A stretch of DNA of 64,000 nt from Chryseobacterium edaphi (GCF_025628985.1 NZ_JAOTEM010000004.1:248001-312000); one strand, 5' to 3'; shown: positions 26,971 through 36,001, counted from the first letter of the stretch. Numbers and translations: made by a program. Notes: a model not told the origin generated them from the letters alone.

Positions 26971-27687
26971 TCAATTAATCCTCTCCGACCAATTCAATTC
27001 TTCAGGAAGTTCTTTATCTGAAAATTCAATATGAATTACTCTCCGTTTTTTACCATTCGTCGTACGATTGGAACCGTGAAGAAGCAAAGGTTTCATAATC
27101 ATAACTCCACCTTTTTCAACGTTGCAAATATTTTCTGTTTCCACATCCCAATCGATGATTTCGGGTCTGTAAATTCCTTTCGAATGAGATTTTGGAACTA
27201 CCTTTAAAGCTCCGTTATTTTCATCGGTATCGTCTAAATGAATTCTTATCGTAAAAATATTTTCAAGAATATCTAAAGGAGGTTGAACGGCAAACTGATT
27301 TTGTTTCGTCGTCCAAGGTCCGAAATTTTCCAGATTAACTTTTTTATCCACTGAAATGGTCAAATCCTGATGATAAGCGACATACCAGTTTGATTTTTCG
27401 GGTTTATCGAAGTAAATACTTTTGACGACAAAATATTTTTCGCCAAAAATTTCTTTAATGATTGTTTTTAAATTTTCATTAAAAATCAAATTTCTTACTT
27501 CTGGAATTTCTTTTAAAAACTGTCTGATTGCAAAAAGATCTTCTGATTTTCTGAAGGTGTCTTTTGAAGTGTCTACGTTCTGAATGACTTCACTTATTTT
27601 TTCAATTTCTTCCGTAGAAAAAACATTGCTGATAACGGAAAATCCTTTATCAGCAATTGTAGTTTTATATTGTTGTAAATTCAACAT
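26971..27687 (-). CDS. Phytanoyl-CoA dioxygenase (PhyH) family protein
   Basis: This 238-aa protein looks like an Fe(II)/2-oxoglutarate oxygenase of the PhyH group. The N-terminal NLQQYKTTIADKGFSVISNV is typical. The metal triad is suggested by YHQDLT (His and Asp) and LLLHGSN with the distal His, and an Arg for 2-oxoglutarate follows in KKRRVIHIEF. Relatives hydroxylate small molecules, amino acids or alkylphosphonates; the substrate cannot be told. It is a short stand-alone gene next to an unknown 166-aa gene on the same strand. Confidence 0.8.
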   Translation of the reverse strand: MLNLQQYKTTIADKGFSVISNVFSTEEIEKISEVIQNVDTSKDTFRKSEDLFAIRQFLKEIPEVRNLIFNENLKTIIKEIFGEKYFVVKSIYFDKPEKSNWYVAYHQDLTISVDKKVNLENFGPWTTKQNQFAVQPPLDILENIFTIRIHLDDTDENNGALKVVPKSHSKGIYRPEIIDWDVETENICNVEKGGVMIMKPLLLHGSNRTTNGKKRRVIHIEFSDKELPEELNWSERIN

Positions 27688-27753
27688 TGTAAGTTTAATT
27701 TTTTTTTGGAGTTAAAGTTTTTAGATTCAGATTATATTTTATTTTGTCTATTT

Positions 27754-28254
27754 TTAACTATCGTCACCAAACCATAAAATTCCAATTTTTCTCTCACTGA
27801 TTATTACAAAACCGTAATCATAATAATTGTATTTACTGATTCCTGACCATCCCATCATGTCTAATTCATCTTTATACGAATTGTTTGACGTAGATTTTTC
27901 CCAATACGCATTTTGATAAACATTCTCAATTCTATCAAACTGATTTAAGAATTTTTCTAAAAATTCACTTCCTTTTTCCCAGGTCATGAAATGCTCATTA
28001 TACTTACTTTCTTTAATTATTGCTGAAATCATAGCATTTTTTGACTCAATAATATTTGTCTCAACTAAATATTTTTTATCAAATTTTTCGCGGTCAAAAA
28101 AACCAAATTTTTCTATTTCATTAAACAAATCATCCAATATATCATTGTTTAAACTTCTTTCGAAAATACGACAAAAGACTTCACCAATTTCCGCTCCATA
28201 TTCTGTTATATATTTAGATTGGATATTGTTTTTAAATTCTATTTCATCAAACAT
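27754..28254 (-). CDS. Hypothetical protein, 166 aa
   Basis: This acidic cytoplasmic protein has no signal peptide or membrane segment. It is helical at the N-terminus (FDEIEFKNNIQSKYITEY), rich in aromatic residues, and ends in SERKIGILWFGDDS, a beta hairpin pattern seen in small immunity-like or SMI1/KNR4-like proteins. I do not recognise the family. It lies 24 bases before the stop side of the symporter gene and is upstream of the PhyH gene, all on the minus strand. Confidence 0.6.
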   Translation of the reverse strand: MFDEIEFKNNIQSKYITEYGAEIGEVFCRIFERSLNNDILDDLFNEIEKFGFFDREKFDKKYLVETNIIESKNAMISAIIKESKYNEHFMTWEKGSEFLEKFLNQFDRIENVYQNAYWEKSTSNNSYKDELDMMGWSGISKYNYYDYGFVIISERKIGILWFGDDS

Positions 28255-28278
28255 TAAAATAGTAAGATTATTTGTTAT

Positions 28279-29529
28279 TTACATATCTCCACCATGATTA
28301 TCAAGCTGACCCTCCCATTTTGAAACGGCAGAAGTTGCCAAAGCATTTCCTAAAACATTCGTCATACTTCTTGCCATATCACAGAAGTGATCTATTGGTA
28401 AAATTAAAGCAATTCCTTCAGGCGGAATTCCAAACATTGAACAGGTTGCTACAATGATTACCAAAGAAGCTCTCGGAACTCCCGCAATTCCTTTTGAAGT
28501 TAACATTAATACCAAAAGCATGGTAATTTGTTGTCCGACCGTCATTTCAATTCCGTAGATCTGAGCAATGAAAATTGACGCAAATGTCATGTACATCATA
28601 CTTCCATCCAGATTAAATGAATATCCCAAAGGCAAAATAAACGATACTACTCTATTGTTACATCCGAATCTTTCTAATTCTTCAACCAATTTAGGGAAAA
28701 CAGCTTCCGAACTTGTAGTAGAGAAAGCGATCAATAATGGTGATTTTATTCTTCTTAATAATTCAAAGAGTCGGTTTCCTAAAATTAAATATCCAACTAT
28801 TAACAATACAAGCCATAAAACTGCTATAGCAAAGAAGAAATCTCTAAGGTAAATGGCATAGACTTTAAAAATTTCAAAACCATTGGTCGCTACAACAGCC
28901 GCTATTGCTCCCAAAACTCCAAGCGGGGCAAACCACATAATGTAACCTACCATTTTCAGAATTGCATGAGCAATGATGTCAAATAATTTGATGACAGGCT
29001 GCGAATATTCGTCACCCAAATTGGCCAGAGCAACCCCAAACATAATGGAGAAAACTACAATCTGAAGAACTTCATTCGTAGCAAAAGCTTCAAAAATACT
29101 TTTAGGAATAATATGCTTTACAAAGTCTTCCATTGAGAAACCTTTACTCGATTTTAACAGTTCATCAGCAGAAGCAACATCCTGAATCGGAAGTTTTGTT
29201 ACATGACCAGGTTCTAACCAATTCACCAAAATCAAACCTATAAAAAGAGAAATTAATGAAGCAGAAATAAACCAAAGCATTGCTTTTGATCCTACTCTGC
29301 CTATCATTTTGATGTCACTCATCTTGGCAATTCCCACCACCAATGTTGTGAAAACCAAAGGTGCAATAATCATCTGTACCAATCTGATAAAGACAGTTCC
29401 CAGAAGTTTAATATTAGCGGCGAAAGGTTTTGCACTTTCGGGATATTGAATATGTACAAATCCACCAATTGCTACACCTACAATCAATGCGATTATGATT
29501 GCAATAAATAATTTATTCTGTCCTTTCAT
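28279..29529 (-). CDS. Dicarboxylate/amino acid:cation symporter (DAACS family)
   Basis: This 416-aa membrane protein has the GltP/GltPh fold: about eight membrane helices and the two re-entrant hairpins. The Ser-rich HP1 is in STTSSEAVFPKLVEEL (about 268-283), and the NMDGT-type TM7 motif appears as FNLDGSMMYM. Later TSKGIAGVPRASLVI is HP2. It imports glutamate, aspartate or C4-dicarboxylates with Na+ or H+; which one is uncertain. The variant NLDGS in place of NMDGT is seen in many bacterial members. The promoter region of 210 bases upstream has no strong signal. Confidence 0.92.
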   Translation of the reverse strand: MKGQNKLFIAIIIALIVGVAIGGFVHIQYPESAKPFAANIKLLGTVFIRLVQMIIAPLVFTTLVVGIAKMSDIKMIGRVGSKAMLWFISASLISLFIGLILVNWLEPGHVTKLPIQDVASADELLKSSKGFSMEDFVKHIIPKSIFEAFATNEVLQIVVFSIMFGVALANLGDEYSQPVIKLFDIIAHAILKMVGYIMWFAPLGVLGAIAAVVATNGFEIFKVYAIYLRDFFFAIAVLWLVLLIVGYLILGNRLFELLRRIKSPLLIAFSTTSSEAVFPKLVEELERFGCNNRVVSFILPLGYSFNLDGSMMYMTFASIFIAQIYGIEMTVGQQITMLLVLMLTSKGIAGVPRASLVIIVATCSMFGIPPEGIALILPIDHFCDMARSMTNVLGNALATSAVSKWEGQLDNHGGDM

Positions 29530-29681
29530 ATATAGAGTTCAATTGCCACAAATATAAAGGTTTTTCGGCTGAAGCCTAAACTTATGTTAAAATTACTTAA
29601 AATTCAATGATGAAAAATTAATATACAGATAATGAAACGATTAAATTAAAACCTTGATAGATTTATTAATTTTTAACATAA

Positions 29682-29708
29682 TTGGTATAGATTTTATTAT
29701 TACATTTG
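29682..29708 (+). promoter_or_regulatory. Promoter of the BON lipoprotein gene (TTG-N16-TACATTTG)
   Basis: A TTG (29682-29684) and TACATTTG (29701-29708) form a -33/-7 pair of the Bacteroidota type with 16 bases between (a little short), leaving about 30 bases before the start codon. Confidence 0.55.
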
Positions 29709-29739
29709 AGTCTAATTAAAACATTAAATTAAATCAATT

Positions 29740-30231
29740 ATGAAAAAAACAATCGCAATGTCTGCCTTAGCTTTGGCAGTATCGTTTGGATCTATTTCGT
29801 GTAAAAAGAAAGTTTCTGATGCTGATCTTCAGACTTCAGCTACTACAATTGTTTCTACTAATCCCGGAGCAACTGTAGAAATCAAAGAAGGTGTTGCACA
29901 CTTAGGTGGAACATTTGCTACACAGGCTGAAAAAGACGCAGCTATCAAATCTCTAAAAGAAATCAAAGGTGTAAAAGACGTGCACGATATGGCAACTGTT
30001 GCTCCAATAGTAACAGCTCCTGAACCTGTAACTACTACTACAGCTGTAGATCCTATGGTTCAGCAAAAAGTAAAAGATGCATTGAAAGATTTCCCATCTG
30101 TAAATGTGGAAGTTGTAAACGGAGAACTGACTCTTACAGGAACTGCTTCTTCGGCTCAGGCTAGAAAAATCAAAGAATCTGTGGATGCTTTGAAAGTTGG
30201 AAAAGTAAATTATAATTACACCGTAAAATAA
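29740..30231 (+). CDS. BON domain lipoprotein
   Basis: The protein (163 aa) has a lipoprotein signal with the cysteine at about residue 21 (SFGSISCKKK) followed by two BON domains separated by a Thr/Pro-rich linker. The first (about 28-80) contains VEIKEGVAHLGGTFATQAEKDAA. The second (about 100-163) contains NVEVVNGELTLTGTASSAQA. BON domains bind phospholipid surfaces and help stress resistance, as in E. coli OsmY and DolP. It is followed after 6 bases by a second BON-like protein gene, so the two are co-transcribed. Confidence 0.85.
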   Translation: MKKTIAMSALALAVSFGSISCKKKVSDADLQTSATTIVSTNPGATVEIKEGVAHLGGTFATQAEKDAAIKSLKEIKGVKDVHDMATVAPIVTAPEPVTTTTAVDPMVQQKVKDALKDFPSVNVEVVNGELTLTGTASSAQARKIKESVDALKVGKVNYNYTVK

Positions 30232-30237
30232 TTAAAG

Positions 30238-30657
30238 ATGAGCACATTACAAGATAAATATTCAAGTGTGGTTTCTGCAGCTCAATCTGCAGGAGTATCA
30301 AATCTTCAGGTTCAGGAGCAGGATGGAATTCTTTACGTCTCCGGAAACGCTTCTAACACTGCAGCAAAAGATGCAGTTTGGAATGCTTTAGGAGCAATCG
30401 ATTCTACTTATTCTGCTTCAGATATTAATATTGATGTACAGGTTGCAGGTCTTGCAGCTGGTGCAGCACTTACTATCGCAACAGAAGACTCTAATCTTAA
30501 CATCAGACAAGAGCCTTCTACGGAAGCTGCTATTGTTGGTAAAGCAGCAAAAGGTACTTCAGTTACTTTGGTAGAGCAAACTTCTGACGATTGGTGGAAA
30601 GTAAAAACTTCTGACGGTCAGGAAGGTTATGCATATTCAAGATATTTGAAAGCATAA
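30238..30657 (+). CDS. BON-like plus SH3b domain protein, 139 aa
   Basis: The N-terminal part (about 1-75) resembles a BON domain: VSNLQVQEQDGILYVSGNASN. The C-terminal part (about 80-139) is a bacterial SH3 domain: SNLNIRQEPSTEAAIVGKAAKGTS is the typical NVRSGPS-type start, ending with DGQEGYAYSRYLKA. SH3b domains bind peptidoglycan or peptides. There is no signal peptide, so it is probably cytoplasmic unless exported by another route. It follows the BON lipoprotein gene by 6 bases, as the second gene of an operon, and ends at a terminator. Confidence 0.8.
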   Translation: MSTLQDKYSSVVSAAQSAGVSNLQVQEQDGILYVSGNASNTAAKDAVWNALGAIDSTYSASDINIDVQVAGLAAGAALTIATEDSNLNIRQEPSTEAAIVGKAAKGTSVTLVEQTSDDWWKVKTSDGQEGYAYSRYLKA

Positions 30658-30689
30658 GCTTAAAAAAATAATAATTACAAATTATAATG

Positions 30690-30717
30690 AACATCTCCTT
30701 TGGGAGGTGTTTTTTTA
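30690..30717 (+). terminator. Intrinsic terminator
   Basis: ACATCTCC / GGAGGTGT (8-bp stem with a wobble, TTTG loop) is followed by seven T residues after the SH3b gene. Confidence 0.85.
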
Positions 30718-30866
30718 TTTAAATAATCTTATATAATAGTATATCAACCTCTTTGATTTTTCTAAAAAAAAAATTTAATAAATGTAAGTTTTGGCAACGA
30801 TTTTGAATGCAAGTCAACGTCGTACTTTAAGTACTTGAAGAGACCAAACCAACCTTTATATATTTT

Positions 30867-30897
30867 GAAATGATCAGGAGAAATTCTGGTCATTTTC
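30867..30897. terminator. Hairpin before the 169-aa gene end
   Basis: AAATGATCAG / TTCTGGTCATTT forms a stem with one mismatch 25 bases before the stop codon of the convergent 169-aa gene, with T-rich sequence on the plus-strand side. It probably terminates one or both converging genes. Confidence 0.5.
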
Positions 30898-30919
30898 TTT
30901 TTTGAATTTCTTTTATTTT

Positions 30920-31420
30920 CTACTTGTTATCAGTAAGTGATGCTAAAAACTCTTCTGGATTAGTCAAAAATTTAACTGCATTAGATTCCATTATATCTTT
31001 TATAAGAAGTTCCCTGTTCGCTTCAAAAAAGTGATACTTTAAATTCATAAATTTAAGCTGGTGTTCAGAAGCTGTTTTTAAAACTAAATCAATAAATGTT
31101 TTAGTATTTTCTTTATCTCTAAGATCAAATCTAATCGTAAATTCTATTATACTATCTCCATCAAAAATTAAATCGCAGTCATTGTCTTTAAATTTTTCAG
31201 CATCTCCTTTCCAAAAAATTGAATTTTTAGTCTCGCTCTTACATCCAGAAATATTAGAATTTATTTTTTCAGTTATCGAATTCTTATTTAAATAATAATT
31301 TTCCCAAAAGAAATAAGTTTCCTTTCTGTAATCTGTTTCTATCTGACATATAAACTTTTTATAATTTTCCTCAAAATTATTAATTGGAATAAATATTAAA
31401 GTGTATTGCCAAATAGCCAT
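30920..31420 (-). CDS. Hypothetical protein, 166 aa
   Basis: The start is probably at 31420 (MAIWQYTLIFIP), which gives the conserved-looking N-terminus; the frame opens 3 codons earlier. It is a cytoplasmic protein with a mixed alpha/beta composition and Trp/Phe-rich stretches (TYFFWENYYLN, LKYHFFEANRELL). Proteins beginning with WQY..IP-type sequence are common small unknowns in Flavobacteriia and some serve as immunity proteins, but I cannot place this one. It stands alone, facing the BON operon. Confidence 0.6.
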   Translation of the reverse strand: MAIWQYTLIFIPINNFEENYKKFICQIETDYRKETYFFWENYYLNKNSITEKINSNISGCKSETKNSIFWKGDAEKFKDNDCDLIFDGDSIIEFTIRFDLRDKENTKTFIDLVLKTASEHQLKFMNLKYHFFEANRELLIKDIMESNAVKFLTNPEEFLASLTDNK

Positions 31421-31484
31421 TTGTATCAAAATTTATCTCAAATATAAAGAAGATTTTTATTTAAATTAGCGACAAATTTCCATT

Positions 31485-33344
31485 ATGAAGATTCCTTTTT
31501 CAATTGTACTTATTTTCTTTTTTATTTTAGGAAAATCTCAAAATCCGGCTCAAACAGAAAGTTTTGTGAAAGATAATTTCACCAAAAGAGAATTTTACAT
31601 TACGATGCGTGACGGTGTAAAACTTTTCACATCTGTTTACATTCCGAAAGACATTTCAAAAAAGCAAAAATATCCTTTTCTGATGCAACGAACCTGCTAC
31701 AGCATTGCGCCGTATGGTGAAAATGAATACAGAACCAAGCTAGGTCCCAATCAGTATTTAATGAAAGACAAATATATTTTTGTTTTTCAGGACGTTCGCG
31801 GAAGATATATGAGTGAAGGAAATTTTACCAATATGACGCCACAAGTTGAACGAAAAACAAAAAAAGATGTCGACGAAAGCACCGACACCTACGATACTAT
31901 TGATTGGCTCATTAAAAACATCAAAGACAACAACGGAAAAGTCGGACAATACGGAACTTCGTATCCCGGATTTTACACGGCTGTAGGAACTTTGGCGCAA
32001 CATCCGGCTTTGGTCGCTTCTTCACCACAAGCTCCGATTTCAGATTTCTGGAATGACGATTTTCTGCATAACGGGAAATTTATGTTGGGTTATTTCAGAA
32101 CTTTTCCTGTTTTTGGAGTTCAAAAAACAAAACCTGAACAAAAAGCATGGTATTCTGATTCGATGATTAAATCAACCTCAGAAGATGGTTTAAAATTCTA
32201 CAGAGAATTGGGAACTTTGAAAGATGCTTACGAGAAATATTATAAAGATAATTTCTTTATGACCGAGATTATGAATCACACAAACTATGATGAATACTGG
32301 CAAAAAAGAAATCTTCTTCCACATCTTAAAAATGTAAATCATGCTGTAATGACTGTTGGAGGATGGTTCGATGCAGAAGATCTTTCCGGACCTTTAAACA
32401 TTTACAAAACGATCGAAAAGACAAGTCCAAAAGCTAAAAACACCATCGTCATGGGACCTTTTTCTCATGGAGCTTGGTCTTACGAGCAGGGAAAACATTT
32501 TCATAATCAGATTTATTTTGGAGACAGCATTGCAACGTATTACCAGAAAAATATCGAGACTAAATTTTTTAATCATTATTTAAAAGGAAATACGAAAGAA
32601 GACGCCGGTTTGCCGGAAGCTCTAATGTATGATACCGGAGCCAAAGAATGGAAAGAATTTGCACAATATCCTCCAAAAAATGCACAGAAAATCAGTTTTT
32701 ATTTAACTAACGGAACTTTAAAAAACACAGTCGGACAAGGAGCATCAGAATACTACAGTGATCCGAACAATCCTGTTTTAAGTTCTGACAATCTGAAAGA
32801 TTTTAACGGATTTACTCCAAGAAATTATATGTCGGAAGATCAAAGATTTGCTGTGGGAAGACCCGATGTTTTGACTTTCACCACTGATGTTTTGACAGAA
32901 GATATGACTTTCGCAGGAGAAATTTTAGCGAAATTAAATATTGCTTCAAGTTCCACAGATGCCGATTTTGCAGTTAAATTAATTGATGTTTACCCGGAAG
33001 ATTTCAAGCCAGCAGAAAAGAAAGAAGGCGTAGTTTACGGAAATTATCACCAAATGGTCAGAAGTGAAATTATGCCTGCAAGATTCAGAAATTCTAGAGA
33101 AAAGCCGGAAGCTTTGGTTGCCAATCAAAAAACTGCGGTGAATTTCAAATTGCAGGATGTTGTTCATACTTTCAAGAAAGGACATAAAATTCAGATTCAG
33201 ATCTCTTCTACATGGTTTCCCCTTTTCTCAGTAAATCCTCAGAAGTTTTTAGACAATCCAAATATGGCGACAAAAGAAGATTACACGAAAGCTTTTATTA
33301 AAGTGTTTGAAGATTCCTCAATTGAAGTTGAGGTTTTGAAATAA
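31485..33344 (+). CDS. CocE/NonD family hydrolase (X-Pro dipeptidyl-peptidase type)
   Basis: This 619-aa exported serine hydrolase has a signal peptide (about 1-18) and an alpha/beta hydrolase domain with the nucleophile serine in GQYGTSYPGFY. An acidic residue lies in GGWFDAEDLSGP and the histidine in MGPFSHGAWS. The C-terminal jelly-roll domain (about 420-619) is typical of X-Pro peptidases, cocaine esterase and alpha-amino-acid ester hydrolases (FAGEILAKLNIASSS). It cleaves esters or peptides in the periplasm; the true substrate is unknown. It is a single-gene unit. Confidence 0.92.
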   Translation: MKIPFSIVLIFFFILGKSQNPAQTESFVKDNFTKREFYITMRDGVKLFTSVYIPKDISKKQKYPFLMQRTCYSIAPYGENEYRTKLGPNQYLMKDKYIFVFQDVRGRYMSEGNFTNMTPQVERKTKKDVDESTDTYDTIDWLIKNIKDNNGKVGQYGTSYPGFYTAVGTLAQHPALVASSPQAPISDFWNDDFLHNGKFMLGYFRTFPVFGVQKTKPEQKAWYSDSMIKSTSEDGLKFYRELGTLKDAYEKYYKDNFFMTEIMNHTNYDEYWQKRNLLPHLKNVNHAVMTVGGWFDAEDLSGPLNIYKTIEKTSPKAKNTIVMGPFSHGAWSYEQGKHFHNQIYFGDSIATYYQKNIETKFFNHYLKGNTKEDAGLPEALMYDTGAKEWKEFAQYPPKNAQKISFYLTNGTLKNTVGQGASEYYSDPNNPVLSSDNLKDFNGFTPRNYMSEDQRFAVGRPDVLTFTTDVLTEDMTFAGEILAKLNIASSSTDADFAVKLIDVYPEDFKPAEKKEGVVYGNYHQMVRSEIMPARFRNSREKPEALVANQKTAVNFKLQDVVHTFKKGHKIQIQISSTWFPLFSVNPQKFLDNPNMATKEDYTKAFIKVFEDSSIEVEVLK

Positions 33345-33363
33345 GTTAGAAGTTAGAAGTTAG
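33343..33363 (+). repeat. Short tandem repeat (AAGTTAG x3)
   Basis: Three perfect copies of the 7-base unit AAGTTAG begin at the stop codon of the hydrolase gene. Similar tracts are remnants of degenerate intergenic repeats in this group. Confidence 0.7.
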
Positions 33364-33410
33364 AGCGAAATTAAGCTTACAAAAAATAGCGGTGATTTAC
33401 ACTGCTTTTT

Positions 33411-34022
33411 TTATTCCTCAATCGTTCTGAAGGTCAGATTCACTCTTGGCATCTTCACTTTGGTAGTAGGCGGAAGTCTGTGAAGCCAGTTTTCTTGGGT
33501 CTTTCCTTTCATAACCAAAAGACTTCCGTTTTCAAGCATCAAATCAATTCTGTCCTTGGAAAATTTATGTTTGAATGAAAATTTACGCTCTGCTCCGAAA
33601 GTTAGAGACGCAATGGCTCCATGCTTTTTTAAATCTTTTTCGCCGTCGCTGTGATACGCCATTCCTTCATTTCCGTCATGGTATAAATTTAGAAGACAAG
33701 AATTGTAAGTTTCGCCGGAAACTTCTTCGCATCGCTGTTTTAAAGCTAATAATTCCGGAGTCCAAAGTTTTGCATATTTTGTTCTTTTGGAATAGGTGTA
33801 TTCAAATTGTTTTTCCCCAAACCATGCTACCTTTCTTTTGGTATAAATCAGTTTTCCGAAAATCACCGCTTCGTCATTTTCCCAGGGAATTTGATTGAAT
33901 AAATATTGGTAATATTTTTCACATTCTTGATCAGAAAAGATTTTGCCATAATAATCTGCAACTCCATCTTTGGGAAGAATATTGATGGGGAACTTTTGTA
34001 CATCTTCAAATAGATTAAGCAT
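33411..34022 (-). CDS. alkB: AlkB family alpha-ketoglutarate-dependent dioxygenase
   Basis: This 203-aa Fe(II)/2-oxoglutarate enzyme reverses alkylation damage in DNA or RNA. It keeps the HxD metal motif in YHSDGEKDLKKHGAIASL, the distal histidine in QENWLHRLPPTTKV, and the 2-oxoglutarate arginines in PRVNLTFR. The NLYHDGNEGMAYHSDGE stretch is typical of ALKBH2/3-like bacterial enzymes. The next gene on the same strand, 125 bases upstream, codes for an Ada-like methyltransferase, so the two form an alkylation-repair cluster. Confidence 0.93.
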   Translation of the reverse strand: MLNLFEDVQKFPINILPKDGVADYYGKIFSDQECEKYYQYLFNQIPWENDEAVIFGKLIYTKRKVAWFGEKQFEYTYSKRTKYAKLWTPELLALKQRCEEVSGETYNSCLLNLYHDGNEGMAYHSDGEKDLKKHGAIASLTFGAERKFSFKHKFSKDRIDLMLENGSLLVMKGKTQENWLHRLPPTTKVKMPRVNLTFRTIEE

Positions 34023-34070
34023 TATTGTTATGTTTTAGAAAAAATTAATTGATTTTTATAAACAAGTACT

Positions 34071-34140
34071 GCGTTTCATTCCGTAAGAATCTCCCGGTTA
34101 GATAAAATATTGGCTTAGATTCTACGGAATGACAAAACCG
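34071..34140. repeat. Intergenic palindrome family B, copy 1
   Basis: TTTCATTCCGTAAGAATCT pairs with AGATTCTACGGAATGACAA to give a long imperfect hairpin between alkB and the Ada-like gene. The arm GTCATTCCG..GAATC is shared with 44821-44889. Confidence 0.7.
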
Positions 34141-34147
34141 CATAATT

Positions 34148-35002
34148 TTAAACAGAATTATTAGAATAAACCTTCGAACTTTCCCAGCCAATCATCAACT
34201 GCTTCCTGTCACTTCCCCACATATAACCACCTATTTTTCCTGAAGATTGTATCACTCTGTGACAAGGAATCAAAAACGCGACGGGATTACTTCCAATCGC
34301 CGTTCCAACAGCTCTTGACGCCTTTGGATTACCAATTTTATCGGCCAAATTTCCATATGTTGATAACTTCCCCATCGGAATGGTCAATAAGCTTTCCCAG
34401 ACCTTGAGTTGAAAATCGGTTCCTTTCAGGTGTAACTTGATAGTATTCAATTTCGTCCAATCTTTATTAAAAATGGATAATGCACTTTGCTGAAGCTCGT
34501 CATGCTTTTCATAAAAAGATGCATTGGGAAATTTATTGACCAAATCCCTTAACGCCTTTTCACTATTTTCTTCGAAAGCCATATAGCAGATTCCTTTGTC
34601 TGTAGAAGCGGTAATTATTTTTCCAAAAGGGCTTTCTGAAAAACTGTAATTGATATTTAAATTCTTCCCGCCGTTCTTATATTCCGCAGGTGACATTCCT
34701 TCAATTTTCACAAACAATTCATGCAATCTACTCGTGCTTGAAAGTCCGGTTTCCAGTGCAGCATCAAACAGCGTGGCTTTTTCTTCTTTCAGTAAACTTT
34801 TTGCATGTTCAAGACTGATAAACTGTAAAAACTTTTTCGGACTCGTGCCTGCCCAATCTGTAAATATTTTCTGAAAATGTGCCGGACTTAAATTTACGTT
34901 CTCAGCAACCTCATCCAAGTTTGGTTGAAATTTAAAATTGCTTTGAATAAAATCTATTGCTTTGGCAATTCTCTGATAATCTATTTCGTCTTGTGTCAAC
35001 AT
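34148..35002 (-). CDS. Ada-like AraC-type regulator / methylated-DNA-cysteine methyltransferase
   Basis: This 284-aa fusion has an AraC-type helix-turn-helix (about 10-105, with LDEVAENVNLSPAHFQKIFTD) and a C-terminal O6-methylguanine-DNA methyltransferase. The active cysteine is in IPCHRVIQSSGKIGGY. It lacks the N-terminal Cys-rich, phosphotriester-repairing domain of E. coli Ada, so that induction by methyl transfer to that domain is not possible. It repairs O6-alkylguanine in the cytosol and may control alkB, the next gene on the same strand. A palindromic repeat lies between the two. Confidence 0.92.
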   Translation of the reverse strand: MLTQDEIDYQRIAKAIDFIQSNFKFQPNLDEVAENVNLSPAHFQKIFTDWAGTSPKKFLQFISLEHAKSLLKEEKATLFDAALETGLSSTSRLHELFVKIEGMSPAEYKNGGKNLNINYSFSESPFGKIITASTDKGICYMAFEENSEKALRDLVNKFPNASFYEKHDELQQSALSIFNKDWTKLNTIKLHLKGTDFQLKVWESLLTIPMGKLSTYGNLADKIGNPKASRAVGTAIGSNPVAFLIPCHRVIQSSGKIGGYMWGSDRKQLMIGWESSKVYSNNSV

Positions 35003-35239
35003 TTTTATTTCGTTTTGTTTTACAAATTTCCAAAGAAAAACTGAAAGAAAAAATCCGTTTCTTGTGGAATTTAAATCTATTTTGAAACAGTTTTATAATT
35101 AAATATTGAGTTAAAGTTATGAATAAGTTTGGATATAGTTTGAAGCCGGAAGACGGATGCTTGAAGTTTGTATTAGCAATTTAAATAACCTAAGTTTAAA
35201 CTTCGCCCGCTCTTCTTAATGCTTCCATGCAAATTTCCA

Positions 35240-35247
35240 TACCTTTG
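35240..35247 (+). promoter_or_regulatory. Putative -7 box of the HAD gene
   Basis: TACCTTTG matches TAnnTTTG and lies 15 bases before the HAD hydrolase start. No TTG -33 element is evident. The 260-base region upstream is otherwise without a gene and has a degenerate Lys/Glu-like repeat with GAAG and CTTC tracts. Confidence 0.4.
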
Positions 35248-35262
35248 TGAAAAATTCAAAAC

Positions 35263-35922
35263 ATGTCCTTAAAAGCTGTGCTGTTCGATATGGATGGCGT
35301 TATTGTAGATACAGAACCTTTGCACAGAAAAGCGTATTTCAAAACATTTAATCAACTGGGAATTGACGTTTCCGAAGAATTGTACACCTCTCTCACAGGT
35401 GCCTCTACGAAAAGAGTTTGCGATACTTTAATTGAGAAATTTGGTCTTTCTGAAACCTATGAAGAAATTGCTGCAATCAAAAGAGCGCACTTTAAAGATT
35501 ACTTTTATAACGACTCAGAATTTGATTTAATTTCGGGAGTCCGAGAATTGATTCAGCATTATTACGAAAACGGAATTACATTAATTCTTGCTTCTTCTGC
35601 AACCATGACCACAATAAATATGGTTTTTGAAAAATTTGAATTAGAAAAATATTTCAGCGGAAAAATCAGTGGTGCCGATTTAAAAGAATCAAAACCGCAT
35701 CCGGAGATTTTCATTAATGCAGCTGAAATGGCTCAACAAAAAACAGAAAACTGCATGGTCATTGAAGATTCTACCAACGGAATTTTGGCGGCTCACCGAG
35801 CAAGAATTTTCTGCGCAGCATATAAAAGTGAGCATACCCATAATCAGGATTATAGTTTAGCGAATATTGTAGTTTCAGATTATGCTGAATTGGAAGTAGA
35901 GAAGATTTCGAAATTCTTTTAA
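35263..35922 (+). CDS. HAD family hydrolase (beta-phosphoglucomutase-like)
   Basis: This 219-aa protein is a HAD enzyme with the first motif DMDGVIVDTEPLH (nucleophile Asp9). The second motif is in LILASSATMT, the lysine in ESKPHPEIFINAAE, and the last acidic motif in MVIEDSTNGILAA. The helical cap after motif 1 is the type C1 cap of beta-phosphoglucomutase and sugar phosphatase subfamilies. The acid-base Asp two residues after the nucleophile is present (DMDG). It removes or moves phosphate on a small sugar phosphate. It is a single-gene unit with a bidirectional terminator. Confidence 0.9.
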   Translation: MSLKAVLFDMDGVIVDTEPLHRKAYFKTFNQLGIDVSEELYTSLTGASTKRVCDTLIEKFGLSETYEEIAAIKRAHFKDYFYNDSEFDLISGVRELIQHYYENGITLILASSATMTTINMVFEKFELEKYFSGKISGADLKESKPHPEIFINAAEMAQQKTENCMVIEDSTNGILAAHRARIFCAAYKSEHTHNQDYSLANIVVSDYAELEVEKISKFF

Positions 35923-35924
35923 AT

Positions 35925-35958
35925 AAAAAAACAGCTCTTTTTCGGGAGCTGTTTTTTT
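35925..35958. terminator. Bidirectional intrinsic terminator
   Basis: AAAAAACAGCTC / GAGCTGTTTTTT is a 12-bp perfect stem with A- and T-runs, directly after the HAD gene and before the end of the convergent decarboxylase gene. A copy of the shared GCTCAGAGCACAGT motif follows (about 35970-36000). Confidence 0.9.
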
Positions 35959-36001
35959 GTAAGTTTTGTCTACTCTTCGACTTCGCTCAGAGCACAGTAT
36001 T

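Noticed and set aside
33343..33363. CRISPR or phase-variable tract at AAGTTAG x3
   Set aside because: Three 7-base units without spacers, after a stop codon, are not a CRISPR array and do not lie in a promoter or coding frame.
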